This document shows, one piece after another, positions 35,944 through 44,217 of a stretch of 64,000 nucleotides of DNA. The position numbers and the translations under genes are program-made. The DNA lies in contig NZ_CP025611.1 in assembly GCF_002868735.1 (NCBI RefSeq), positions 2,735,001-2,799,000 of the forward strand. The letters are read 5' to 3'. Below the pieces are notes generated by a model, which ran no database searches, was not told the origin of the DNA, and saw only the letters and a program-made list of their open reading frames with translations. Each line of letters starts with the position of its first letter. The first letter of the stretch is position 1. Source of the stretch: Niveispirillum cyanobacteriorum. GTDB lineage: Bacteria; Pseudomonadota; Alphaproteobacteria; Azospirillales; Azospirillaceae.

Positions 35944-36456
35944 GTGACGAGACTGGATCGCATCGCAGAAATCCTCGCCCGGCAAGCCGCCCGGGCCATC
36001 TCCAGGCGCAGCATCCTTGGCCGCCTGGGGGCCCTTGCTTCGGCCGCCAGCCTTCCGGCCTTGCCGGTGGCGCGCGCATCCGCCCAGGCGGCCAAGGCCC
36101 CGCCGGGGGAGACGGGTGACCCGGCGTCCTGTGACTACTGGCGCTATTGCGCCATCGACGGCTTCCTCTGCTCCTGCTGCGGCGGATCGGTATCATCCTG
36201 CCCGCCGGGGACGGAACCGTCGCCCATCACCTGGGTCGGCACCTGCCGCAACCCTGCCGATGGCAAGGATTACGTCATCTCCTACAATGATTGCTGCGGC
36301 AAGGCGGCCTGCGGGCGTTGCATCTGCAACCGCAATGAAGGCGACACGCCCGTCTATCAGCCGCAGGGCGCCAACGACATCAACTGGTGTCTGGGGACGC
36401 AGTCCGGCATCGTTTACAACTGCTCGACGGCCGTCGTGCTGGGCGCGGCGGGCTGA
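35944..36456 (+). CDS. aauA: Aromatic amine dehydrogenase small (TTQ-bearing) subunit
   Basis: Catalytic light subunit, 170 residues. GTG 35944 follows GGGAGG by seven bases and is preferred to TTG 35929. A Tat-type leader (SRRSILGRLG) exports it folded. The mature part is very Cys-rich (CDYWRYCAIDGFLCSCCGG; NDCCGKAACGRCICN). By alignment in memory with methylamine dehydrogenase, the two Trp forming tryptophan tryptophylquinone are Trp97 (SPITW) and Trp148 (NDINW) and the catalytic Asp is Asp116 (SYNDCCG). All are present. Confidence 0.92.
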   Translation: MTRLDRIAEILARQAARAISRRSILGRLGALASAASLPALPVARASAQAAKAPPGETGDPASCDYWRYCAIDGFLCSCCGGSVSSCPPGTEPSPITWVGTCRNPADGKDYVISYNDCCGKAACGRCICNRNEGDTPVYQPQGANDINWCLGTQSGIVYNCSTAVVLGAAG

Positions 36457-36460
36457 TGCG

Positions 36461-36913
36461 ATGCGGCGGGCCTTCACCATCGCCTGTCTCGCCGCCGCGC
36501 TGATCCTGCCGATGGCGGCGGCCCAGCCGCCATCGCGCAGTCCGCGCACGAACTACATGACCAATTGCCAGGGCTGCCACCTGCCTGGGGGCGAGGGCAT
36601 GTATGGCAAGGTGCCGCCGATGCGCGGACACCTTGCCAATTTCCTGACGGTTCCGGGGGGACGGGAGTTCCTGATCCGCGTTCCCGGCGTCGCCAATTCG
36701 ACCCTGAATGACAGTGACCTGGCAGCCCTGATCAACTGGCTGGTTCCCGCCATGGGGCCCGACGTGCCGGGCGGGTTCGTGCCGTATACCAGTGACGAAA
36801 TCCACCGGCTGCGCCGCATGCGTCTGCAGGACGTGAACACCTTGCGTGCCGCCCTGATCGAACAGATGTCCGCCGACCGTCGCGCCGCGATGCTCGGTGC
36901 GGCAAGCCGCTAA
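36461..36913 (+). CDS. Exported cytochrome c-type protein of the amine dehydrogenase operon
   Basis: 150 residues with signal peptide MRRAFTIACLAAALILPMAAA and one haem motif CQGCH near residues 36-40. The remainder (GVANSTLNDSDLAALINWLV) is cytochrome c-like, with a helical C-terminal extension. It starts four bases after aauA. It may carry electrons from the dehydrogenase or take part in cofactor formation. It has only one CxxCH, so it is not a MauG-type dihaem enzyme. Confidence 0.85.
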   Translation: MRRAFTIACLAAALILPMAAAQPPSRSPRTNYMTNCQGCHLPGGEGMYGKVPPMRGHLANFLTVPGGREFLIRVPGVANSTLNDSDLAALINWLVPAMGPDVPGGFVPYTSDEIHRLRRMRLQDVNTLRAALIEQMSADRRAAMLGAASR

Positions 36914-36946
36914 CCACAAGATCTCACCATAGGGAGAGAGCCTGCC

Positions 36947-38356
36947 ATGAATGGCAATTTCGCTCTGACAATCGACGGCCGGCAAGTCGCCGGAAGCGGC
37001 ACCTTCGAGGTCCGCGACCCGGCCACGGGCGCCGTTGTCGCCACAGCACCCGCCGCTTCTGCGGACCAGCTGGACGCGGCCGTGGGCGCCGCGCGCAAGG
37101 CTTTCCCCGGCTGGGCGGCCCGGTCTGAAGCCGATCGCAAGGCTGTCGTGGCCAACGTGGCCGACATCATCGAAGCCCACGCCGCGGAACTGGCCGAACT
37201 GGTGACCCGCGAACAGGGCAAGCCGCTGGCCGGCCTAGGTTCCCAATGGGAAATCGGTGGCGCCATCGCCTGGGCACGCCACACGGCAAGCCTGGACCTG
37301 CCGATGGAAACCATCCAGGACGATGCCGGGGGGCGGGTGACCCTGCACCGCAGGCCCATCGGCGTTGTCGGCTCGATCACACCGTGGAACTTCCCCGTGA
37401 TGATCGCCATCTGGCACGTGATGCCCGCCATTCTGGCCGGCAATACCGTGGTCCTGAAGCCGTCCCCCAACACGCCGCTGGCGACGTTGCTGCTGGGGCA
37501 GCTGTTGCAGGAAGCGCTGCCGCCGGGCGTTCTGAACGTCATTGCCGGTGCCGATGGGATCGGTCAGGCCATGGCCGACCATAAGGGCATCGACAAGATC
37601 GTCTTCACCGGATCGACCACCACGGGCCGCAAAGTCATGGCCAGCGGCGCCGCCAACCTGAAGCGGCTGACACTGGAACTGGGCGGCAACGATGCCGGCA
37701 TCGTTCTGCCAGATGCTGATCTGGATGCGCATATCGACAAGCTGTTCTGGGGCATCTTTATCAATAATGGCCAGACCTGCGCCGCGCTGAAGCGTCTCTA
37801 TGTCCATGACAGCCTCTATGACGCGGTCTGCGACCGGCTGGTCGCCTATGCTGCGAACATCGTCACGGGCAACGGGCTGGAACCCGACAGCCGTCTGGGC
37901 CCGGTCCAGAACCCCATGCAGTTCGACCGGGTGAAGCGGCTGGTGGAACAGGCCAGGCAGGCCGGCGCCCGCGTGCTGTGCGGGGGCGAACCCGCCGAAG
38001 GCCCCGGCCTGTTCTATCCCGTGACCATCCTGGCCGATGCATACGACGGCATGGACATCGTGGACGAGGAACAGTTCGGCCCCGCCGTGCCCATCATCCG
38101 TTTCACCGATATCGAGGATGTCATCGCCCGGGCGAACGCCAGTGAAAGCGGCCTCGGCGGCTCTATCTGGTCGCGGGATCTGGAAAAGGCGAGGGCCCTG
38201 GCGGCCCGGCTGGAATGCGGCAGCGTCTGGATCAACAACCATGGCGCCATCCGGCCCGACGCCCCGTTCGGCGGCGTAAAGCAATCCGGCATCGGCCTGG
38301 AATTCGCCAGCCTGGGCCTTGCCGAATTCACCAGCGTACAGGTGATCCACTCATGA
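36947..38356 (+). CDS. Aldehyde dehydrogenase, probably for phenylacetaldehyde
   Basis: NAD(P)-dependent aldehyde dehydrogenase, 469 residues. Motifs: GSITPWNFPVMIAIWHVMPA, FTGSTTTGRKVM, catalytic-Glu segment LTLELGGNDAG and catalytic-Cys segment NNGQTCAALKRLYV. It oxidises the product of the amine dehydrogenase to the acid; phenylacetaldehyde is inferred from the PaaK gene that it overlaps by four bases (ATGA). The cytoplasmic location means the aldehyde must enter from the periplasm. Confidence 0.9.
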   Translation: MNGNFALTIDGRQVAGSGTFEVRDPATGAVVATAPAASADQLDAAVGAARKAFPGWAARSEADRKAVVANVADIIEAHAAELAELVTREQGKPLAGLGSQWEIGGAIAWARHTASLDLPMETIQDDAGGRVTLHRRPIGVVGSITPWNFPVMIAIWHVMPAILAGNTVVLKPSPNTPLATLLLGQLLQEALPPGVLNVIAGADGIGQAMADHKGIDKIVFTGSTTTGRKVMASGAANLKRLTLELGGNDAGIVLPDADLDAHIDKLFWGIFINNGQTCAALKRLYVHDSLYDAVCDRLVAYAANIVTGNGLEPDSRLGPVQNPMQFDRVKRLVEQARQAGARVLCGGEPAEGPGLFYPVTILADAYDGMDIVDEEQFGPAVPIIRFTDIEDVIARANASESGLGGSIWSRDLEKARALAARLECGSVWINNHGAIRPDAPFGGVKQSGIGLEFASLGLAEFTSVQVIHS

Positions 38357-39648
38357 TCGCAACGCTGCACCCCATTGAGCGGGCGTCCGTGGATGAATTG
38401 CGGGCGCTGCAATTGGACCGGCTCCGCTGGTCGCTGAACCAGGCCTACACCGGCAACCCGCGCTATCGCGCCAAGTTCGACGCGGCCGGCATCCATCCCG
38501 ACGATCTGCGCTCGCTGGACGATCTGGCAAGGTTCCCCTTCACCACCAAGGCCGACCTGCGCGACGCCTATCCGTTCGACTTCTTCGCCGTGCCGCAGGA
38601 CAGGCTGGCGCGTATCCACGCTTCCTCCGGCACCACAGGCAAGCCCGTCGTCGTCGGCTATACCAGGACCGATCTGGATACCTGGGCACAGCTGGTCGCG
38701 CGGTCGATCCATGCCGCCGGCGGCCGCAGTGGCATGAAGGTCCACGTCGCCTATGGCTATGGCCTGTTCACCGGTGGCCTGGGTGCCCATGGCGGGGCGG
38801 AGGCCCTGGGCTGCACCGTCATCCCCATGAGCGGCGGGCAGACGGAAAAGCAGATCCAACTGATCGCCGATTTCCGGCCCGACATCATCATGGTCACGCC
38901 GACATATCTGCTGGCGATGATCGACGAATATCACAAGCGCGGCCTGGACCCCGCCCAGACGTCGCTGAAGATCGGCATTTTCGGCGCCGAACCCTGGACG
39001 GAGGCCATGCGACGGGAGATCGAGGGCGCGTTCGCCATCACCGCCACCGATATCTATGGCTTGTCGGAGGTGATGGGGCCGGGCGTCGCCCAAGAATGCG
39101 GGATCGCCAAGGACGGCCCCACCATCTGGGAAGATCATTTCTATCCGGAGATCATCGATCCGGAGACGGGCGCCGTCCTGCCTGACGGATCGGAAGGCGA
39201 ACTAGTCTTCACCTCGCTCAGCAAGGAGGCGATGCCGGTCATCCGCTATCGCACCCGCGACTTGACCCGGCTGCTGCCCGGCACGTCGCGGCCAATGCGG
39301 CGCATGGCCAAGATCACGGGGCGCAGCGATGACATGCTGATCATCCGTGGCGTCAATGTCTTCCCCAGCCAGATCGAGGAGATCCTGCTGACCTGCCCGG
39401 CCCTGTCGCTGCATTACCTGATCGAACTGACCCGTCCCGGTCGCATGGACGTGGTGGCGGTGGAGGTGGAGGCGCGGTCCGGCAGCACGGCCGAGGACCA
39501 GGCCCGTGCCACCCGCGACTTCGCCCACAAGATCAAGTCCCTGATCGGGATCAGCGTGAATGTCGTGATCCGGCCGCCGGGCACCCTGGCGCGATCGGAA
39601 GGCAAGGCCCGGCGGGTGGTCGACCGGCGCGGCGCAACGGTGAACTGA
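38353..39648 (+). CDS. paaK: Phenylacetate-CoA ligase PaaK
   Basis: Adenylate-forming ligase, 431 residues. It activates phenylacetate with ATP and CoA, the entry step for the paa genes at 18-29 kb, which lack their own ligase. Motifs: HASSGTTGKPVVVGYT (P-loop), TATDIYGLSEVMGPGVAQEC, YRTRDLTRLLP and ITGRSDDMLIIRGVNVFPSQIE with the hinge Asp. The ATG at 38353 lies in the ATGA overlap with the aldehyde dehydrogenase. Confidence 0.92.
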   Translation: MIATLHPIERASVDELRALQLDRLRWSLNQAYTGNPRYRAKFDAAGIHPDDLRSLDDLARFPFTTKADLRDAYPFDFFAVPQDRLARIHASSGTTGKPVVVGYTRTDLDTWAQLVARSIHAAGGRSGMKVHVAYGYGLFTGGLGAHGGAEALGCTVIPMSGGQTEKQIQLIADFRPDIIMVTPTYLLAMIDEYHKRGLDPAQTSLKIGIFGAEPWTEAMRREIEGAFAITATDIYGLSEVMGPGVAQECGIAKDGPTIWEDHFYPEIIDPETGAVLPDGSEGELVFTSLSKEAMPVIRYRTRDLTRLLPGTSRPMRRMAKITGRSDDMLIIRGVNVFPSQIEEILLTCPALSLHYLIELTRPGRMDVVAVEVEARSGSTAEDQARATRDFAHKIKSLIGISVNVVIRPPGTLARSEGKARRVVDRRGATVN

Positions 39649-39746
39649 CGACCGGAACGCACCGATGACAAAACCGATCGTCCCGACCAGCCAGCCCAGG
39701 GACCGGCACGATCCAGCAACCCAAGCCGGGTGAAAGGGAGAGATCA

Positions 39747-39992
39747 GTGAGCGCCTTGGTCATCGATCCCCGCAGCACAATCTGCAAGATTGAGCATCGG
39801 TTGGGCAGCATCTTCATCAACCTAACGGAGCGGGAGCGCGCGGTCTGCGCCCGCTCCATGGTTGGGATGACGGCCGAGGCCATTGCCCTCGACCTCGGCA
39901 TCTCGTCGGCATCGGTGCTCACCTACCGCCGGCGCGCCTATGTACGCTACCACTTCACCCACAGCAACCAGTTCTTCCTGGGGATGATATGA
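39747..39992 (+). CDS. LuxR-type HTH-only protein
   Basis: 81 residues starting at GTG 39747 (AAAGGGAGAG upstream). The second half is a LuxR/GerE helix-turn-helix: LTERERAVCARSMVGMTAEA then IALDLGISSASVLTYRRRAY. No sensor or receiver domain is present and the first 25 residues are short and unstructured-looking. It overlaps the amidohydrolase start by four bases (ATGA). Possibly a regulator of the cluster it heads, or the surviving end of a larger LuxR protein. Confidence 0.7.
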   Translation: MSALVIDPRSTICKIEHRLGSIFINLTERERAVCARSMVGMTAEAIALDLGISSASVLTYRRRAYVRYHFTHSNQFFLGMI

Positions 39993-41713
39993 TGGGGATG
40001 CCATCCAGGGAGCGGACGCTGCTGCTGGGCCTGTTGCTTTCCACCTGCCTGCTTCCCGTGGAAGCCGGGGGCAAGGAGAAGGGTCCGGCCGATCTGCTGG
40101 TCGTTGGCGGACAGATCAAGACCCCGTCGGGCTGGGCCGAAGCCATGGCCGTCCAGGACGGCGTGATCCGCTTCGTCGGCAAGGAAAGCGAGGCCCGCCG
40201 CCTTGCCGGGCCAGCGGCGACGCTGGTCGATGTGCATGGCGGCACCGTCCTGCCCGGACTGGTGGATTCCCATGTCCATCCGCTGTTCGCCGGGCTGGCG
40301 GCTGCGGCCTGCCGCCTGTCGCCGGGGGCCGGTGCGGCCGACATCCAGGCGGCGGTGCGGGATTGCGTGGCCAAGCGGGCGCCGGGCGACTGGATCAAGG
40401 GCGGTAGCTGGGTGGCGGCCAGCTTCACCCAGGGACAGCAGACCCGCGCCCTGCTGGACGCCGTCGCCCCCGACAATCCTGTCGTCCTGGATGACGAGGC
40501 GCTGCACAGCGTCTGGGTCAACTCTCTGGCGCTGCGGCTGGCCGGGATCGACCGCAACACGCCAGACCCGGTCGGCGGCATCATCGAACGCGACGCGGCA
40601 GGGGAGCCGACGGGGCTGCTGCGGGAAAATGCGACCAGCCTGGTCGAACGCGCCCTGCCGCCCGACAGCCTGACCGCCCGGCGCACGGCCGTCAAATGGG
40701 CAGCGGACATGATGCTGTCCCAGGGCATCACCGCCTTCACCGTGGCCTCCATCCGCGATGCCGATATCGAGCCCTTCGCCCAGCTCACGCGGGAGGGGCT
40801 GGTAAAGCAGCGCATCCGCGGCTGCATCGTCTGGGACGCCCTGCCCGGCGTGCAGCAGGACATGGGCGAACGCCTGATCGCTGCGCGGGCCGACTACACG
40901 ACCGACCGGTTCAGGCCCGACTGCGTGAAGATCTTCATGGATGGCGTGCCCACCGAAAGCCATACGGGGGCCATGCTGCATCCCTATGCCGATCATGGCG
41001 CCGGGGACAGCCGGCCGGAGAAAGGCATCCTGATGATGGCGCCGTCCGACCTGAACCCGGCGGTCGCGCGGTTCGACAAGATGGGCCTGTCGGTGAAGTT
41101 CCACGCGGCCGGCGATGCGGCCGTGCGGGCGGCCATTGATGCCATCGCCTTCGCCCGGCAGGCCAATGGCGGGAACGGACCGGTCCATGCCGTCGGCCAC
41201 AGCACCTTCGTCGATCCGGCAGACATTCCCCGCGTGGGGCCGATCAACGCCGCCTGGGAGTTCTCCCCCTATATCTGGTACCCGACGCCGATCGCATCGG
41301 TCGACATCGCCAAGGCGGTGGGGGCGGAGCGGATGCAGCGCTGGATGCCGCTGGCCGATGCACTGAAGACCGGGGCGTTGGTGGTGACCGGGTCGGACTG
41401 GCCGGTGATCCCGTCAGTCAATCCCTGGCTGGCGCTGGAAACCCTGGTCACGCGTGAACGCCCCGGCGGCAGTCCGGAAAAACTGGCCCCCGGCCAGGCA
41501 ATCAGCCGGGAACAGGCCTTCACGCTTTTCACGGCCAACGGTGCCCGGCTGATGGGGCTGGGCGATCAGATCGGTGCCCTGAAAAAGGGAATGGCTGCCG
41601 ATTTCATAGTCATACAGGACAATCCTTACTCAGCCCACATCCACGATCTTCATGAAATGCGCGTGATGATGACCTTTATCGATGGAGAAAAACAATATGA
41701 ACAGTCCCCTTAA
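39989..41713 (+). CDS. Exported YtcJ-like amidohydrolase (copy 1)
   Basis: Metal-dependent amidohydrolase 3 family, 574 residues, with an N-terminal signal (RTLLLGLLLSTCLLPVEAGG). Zinc-site motifs: LVDSHVHPLF (HxH), the middle KIFMDGVPTESHTGAM and a C-terminal Asp region in VTGSDWPVIPSVNPW. Clearly paralogous to the protein at 44218 throughout. The family hydrolyses C-N bonds in amides and cyclic amides. The substrate here is unknown; the neighbouring TonB receptor suggests an imported organic compound. Confidence 0.85.
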   Translation: MMGMPSRERTLLLGLLLSTCLLPVEAGGKEKGPADLLVVGGQIKTPSGWAEAMAVQDGVIRFVGKESEARRLAGPAATLVDVHGGTVLPGLVDSHVHPLFAGLAAAACRLSPGAGAADIQAAVRDCVAKRAPGDWIKGGSWVAASFTQGQQTRALLDAVAPDNPVVLDDEALHSVWVNSLALRLAGIDRNTPDPVGGIIERDAAGEPTGLLRENATSLVERALPPDSLTARRTAVKWAADMMLSQGITAFTVASIRDADIEPFAQLTREGLVKQRIRGCIVWDALPGVQQDMGERLIAARADYTTDRFRPDCVKIFMDGVPTESHTGAMLHPYADHGAGDSRPEKGILMMAPSDLNPAVARFDKMGLSVKFHAAGDAAVRAAIDAIAFARQANGGNGPVHAVGHSTFVDPADIPRVGPINAAWEFSPYIWYPTPIASVDIAKAVGAERMQRWMPLADALKTGALVVTGSDWPVIPSVNPWLALETLVTRERPGGSPEKLAPGQAISREQAFTLFTANGARLMGLGDQIGALKKGMAADFIVIQDNPYSAHIHDLHEMRVMMTFIDGEKQYEQSP

Positions 41714-41822
41714 GGACTGTCATCAGTACTGGGGACAGAGCCACCTGTTCAATCCTGATACTATTGATCCTTGATCGATAACCGCCCGGAACCGGGCCAT
41801 ATAAGGAGGCTAAAGGGAATCC

Positions 41823-44111
41823 ATGCGACATAAGAATCGCTTCGCGCTGCTGGCTATCAGCCCATTGGCACTGTTGGTCTCAACCCACGCCGCCCTGGCG
41901 CAATCCATCAACGAGACGGTGGAGCTGGAAGAGATCATCGTCACGGCCACCCGTCAGAGCCAGAGCATCATCAAGGTGCCTGTCAGCGTGAGCGCGCTGT
42001 CGAGCGAGGCAATGGACAGCCGGGGTATCCGCGACTTTTCCGACATCGTCCGTCAGACGCCGGGCGTCACAATCGAACGCAGCAACACCACGTCCAACAT
42101 CTCCGTCCGCGGCGTGAATTCGGCTGTGGGTGCCGCCACTACCGGCATCTACATTGATGACATACCAATCCAGATCCGCCAGTTGGGCTATGGCGGCGGC
42201 AATGCCTATCCCGTGGTGTTCGACCTTGAACGCGTGGAAGTGCTGCGTGGGCCGCAGGGCACCCTGTTCGGCGCCGGGTCCATGGGCGGCACTGTGCGTT
42301 TCATCACCCAGCAGCCCTCCTTCTCCGGCCTGAAGGTCTATAGCCGCGGAGAACTGAGCAGCACCCAGCATGGGTCGGCCAACGGCGAATTGGGCCTATC
42401 GCTGACCGGTCCCGTGGTGGATGACAAGCTGGCGCTGGCGGCCAGCGCTTATTACCGCCGCGACGGTGGCTTTGTCGATCGCATCAGCTCCTTCACTGGC
42501 AAAGTGGTGGACGAAAATGCCAACCGCACCGACAGCTATGTCGGCCGCCTGGCAGCAAGCTGGCGCGCCAGCGACAGAGTGAAGATCACGCCGTCCTTCT
42601 ACTACCAGGATCTCAAGACCAACGACAGTCCTGAGACCTGGGAGAGATATTCCAATTACGGCGACAGCGTCTTCCGCAATGCCAATCAGGTCCAGGAGTC
42701 GGGTCGGGACAAGTTCTATCTGCCTGCCGTTAATGTCAGCGTCGATTTCGACGGTGTCGAACTGATCGCCGTCGGGTCCTATTTCGATCGCCGTCAGGAG
42801 TTCGTGCAGGACTACACCACCTTCGACCAGACCCTGTTCACTGGTGTGAACCACCTGCCCTATCTGCCCGAACAGCAGGCACCGGCGAATTTCGTGGTGG
42901 CGCAGAAGAACTGGACCGGGGAGGTCCGGCTGCAATCCGACGAACCGACGGGCCATTGGCAATGGGTAGTCGGCGGCTTCTTCGCCCATGCCGAACAGAC
43001 CTCCATCCAGCAGGTGGTCGATCCCTATCTGCCCGTCTATCTGTTCGGGCAGAGAAGGCCGGTGCCGGGCTATTCCGTCTATGATCAGAACGCCGTTTCC
43101 ACCGACGAGCAGGTGGCGGCCTTCGGCCAGTTGACCTACAATATCACCGACCAGCTGTCGGCCATTGCCGGCCTGCGCTACAGCCACACCAAATTCAAGA
43201 TCCAGGACATCGCCCAGGGCTTCGTCGTGGGGCCGCTGGTGGATGACCGCGGCCGGCAGAGCGAGAACCCGATCACGCCCAAGGTCGGCCTGAATTACCA
43301 GGCGACGCCGGACACGCTGCTTTACGCGTCGGCGTCGCGCGGGTTCCGTGTCGGCGGCTACAACCCGCAGGTCGGAACGCAGTGCGGGGCGGAACTCAAC
43401 TCCATCGGCTATCCCAACGGACGCCCCACCAACTATGATTCAGACTCCGTCTGGAGCAAGGAACTGGGCGTGAAAAGCCGCTTCGCCGGTCTGGGCAGCA
43501 TCCAGGCCAGCGTCTACCAGATCGACTGGAAGAACATCCAGCAGGCGGTGGGGCTGAATTCCTGCGGCTTCCAGTTCACATCCAACCTGGGCAAGGCGCG
43601 CAGCCGCGGCTTTGACGTGCAGGTGGAAGTGCGGCCCGTCGAGGGCCTGTCCTTGCAGGCGGAGGTGGGCTACACCGACGCGCAGTTCCTGGAAACGGTG
43701 CGCGGCGGCCCCACGGCCGCAGCCCCGCTCGTCAGCAGTGGTGACCGCGTCCAGGGGGCACCATGGACCGTCTCCCTGCACGGTCAGTATGATTTCGACG
43801 TCACCAGCACGCTTCCCGCCTATGTCCGGACGGACTTCGACTACCGGTCCAAGCAGACGAAGCTGCCGCCCTACCTGAACCCCGCCAACGGTGCCATCGA
43901 CACGGACCTGACCCTGCCGCCGGCCATGAGCGTCTGGTCGGCCCGCATCGGCGCGCGGCCGGGGGATTTCGACGTCTCCGTCTTCGTCAACAACATCCTG
44001 GACAAGTCGACCTGGACGCGGCGTGAACGCGCCTCCAACCCGAACGAATTCTTCCGTCGGGAAGTCATCCGTCCCCGCACCTTCGGGGTCACGGTCGGTT
44101 ATCGCTACTGA
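41823..44111 (+). CDS. TonB-dependent outer-membrane receptor
   Basis: Receptor of 762 residues with signal peptide (FALLAISPLALLVSTHAALA). TonB-box-like LEEIIVTATRQSQS; plug with ERVEVLRGPQGTLFGAGSMGG; barrel ending in TFGVTVGYRY with a terminal aromatic. It lies between two paralogous amidohydrolases and probably imports their shared substrate. A strong hairpin follows its stop. Confidence 0.92.
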   Translation: MRHKNRFALLAISPLALLVSTHAALAQSINETVELEEIIVTATRQSQSIIKVPVSVSALSSEAMDSRGIRDFSDIVRQTPGVTIERSNTTSNISVRGVNSAVGAATTGIYIDDIPIQIRQLGYGGGNAYPVVFDLERVEVLRGPQGTLFGAGSMGGTVRFITQQPSFSGLKVYSRGELSSTQHGSANGELGLSLTGPVVDDKLALAASAYYRRDGGFVDRISSFTGKVVDENANRTDSYVGRLAASWRASDRVKITPSFYYQDLKTNDSPETWERYSNYGDSVFRNANQVQESGRDKFYLPAVNVSVDFDGVELIAVGSYFDRRQEFVQDYTTFDQTLFTGVNHLPYLPEQQAPANFVVAQKNWTGEVRLQSDEPTGHWQWVVGGFFAHAEQTSIQQVVDPYLPVYLFGQRRPVPGYSVYDQNAVSTDEQVAAFGQLTYNITDQLSAIAGLRYSHTKFKIQDIAQGFVVGPLVDDRGRQSENPITPKVGLNYQATPDTLLYASASRGFRVGGYNPQVGTQCGAELNSIGYPNGRPTNYDSDSVWSKELGVKSRFAGLGSIQASVYQIDWKNIQQAVGLNSCGFQFTSNLGKARSRGFDVQVEVRPVEGLSLQAEVGYTDAQFLETVRGGPTAAAPLVSSGDRVQGAPWTVSLHGQYDFDVTSTLPAYVRTDFDYRSKQTKLPPYLNPANGAIDTDLTLPPAMSVWSARIGARPGDFDVSVFVNNILDKSTWTRRERASNPNEFFRREVIRPRTFGVTVGYRY

Positions 44112-44119
44112 CCCGTTCC

Positions 44120-44159
44120 GGTCCCGGACGGGAGCGGGTGACCGCTGCCGTCCGGGACC
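44120..44159 (+). terminator. Strong GC hairpin after the TonB receptor gene
   Basis: Perfect 12-base stem GGTCCCGGACGG (44120-44131) with CCGTCCGGGACC (44148-44159), and inside it a second stem AGCGG-GTGA-CCGCT with a GNRA-type tetraloop. There is no T run, so it may be a processing or stability element or weak terminator that lowers expression of the amidohydrolase downstream. Confidence 0.5.
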
Positions 44160-44217
44160 GATTGCCCGTGTGAAGCCAAACCGTACCATTCCAAGTCACC
44201 TGAGAAGGATCAGCGCC

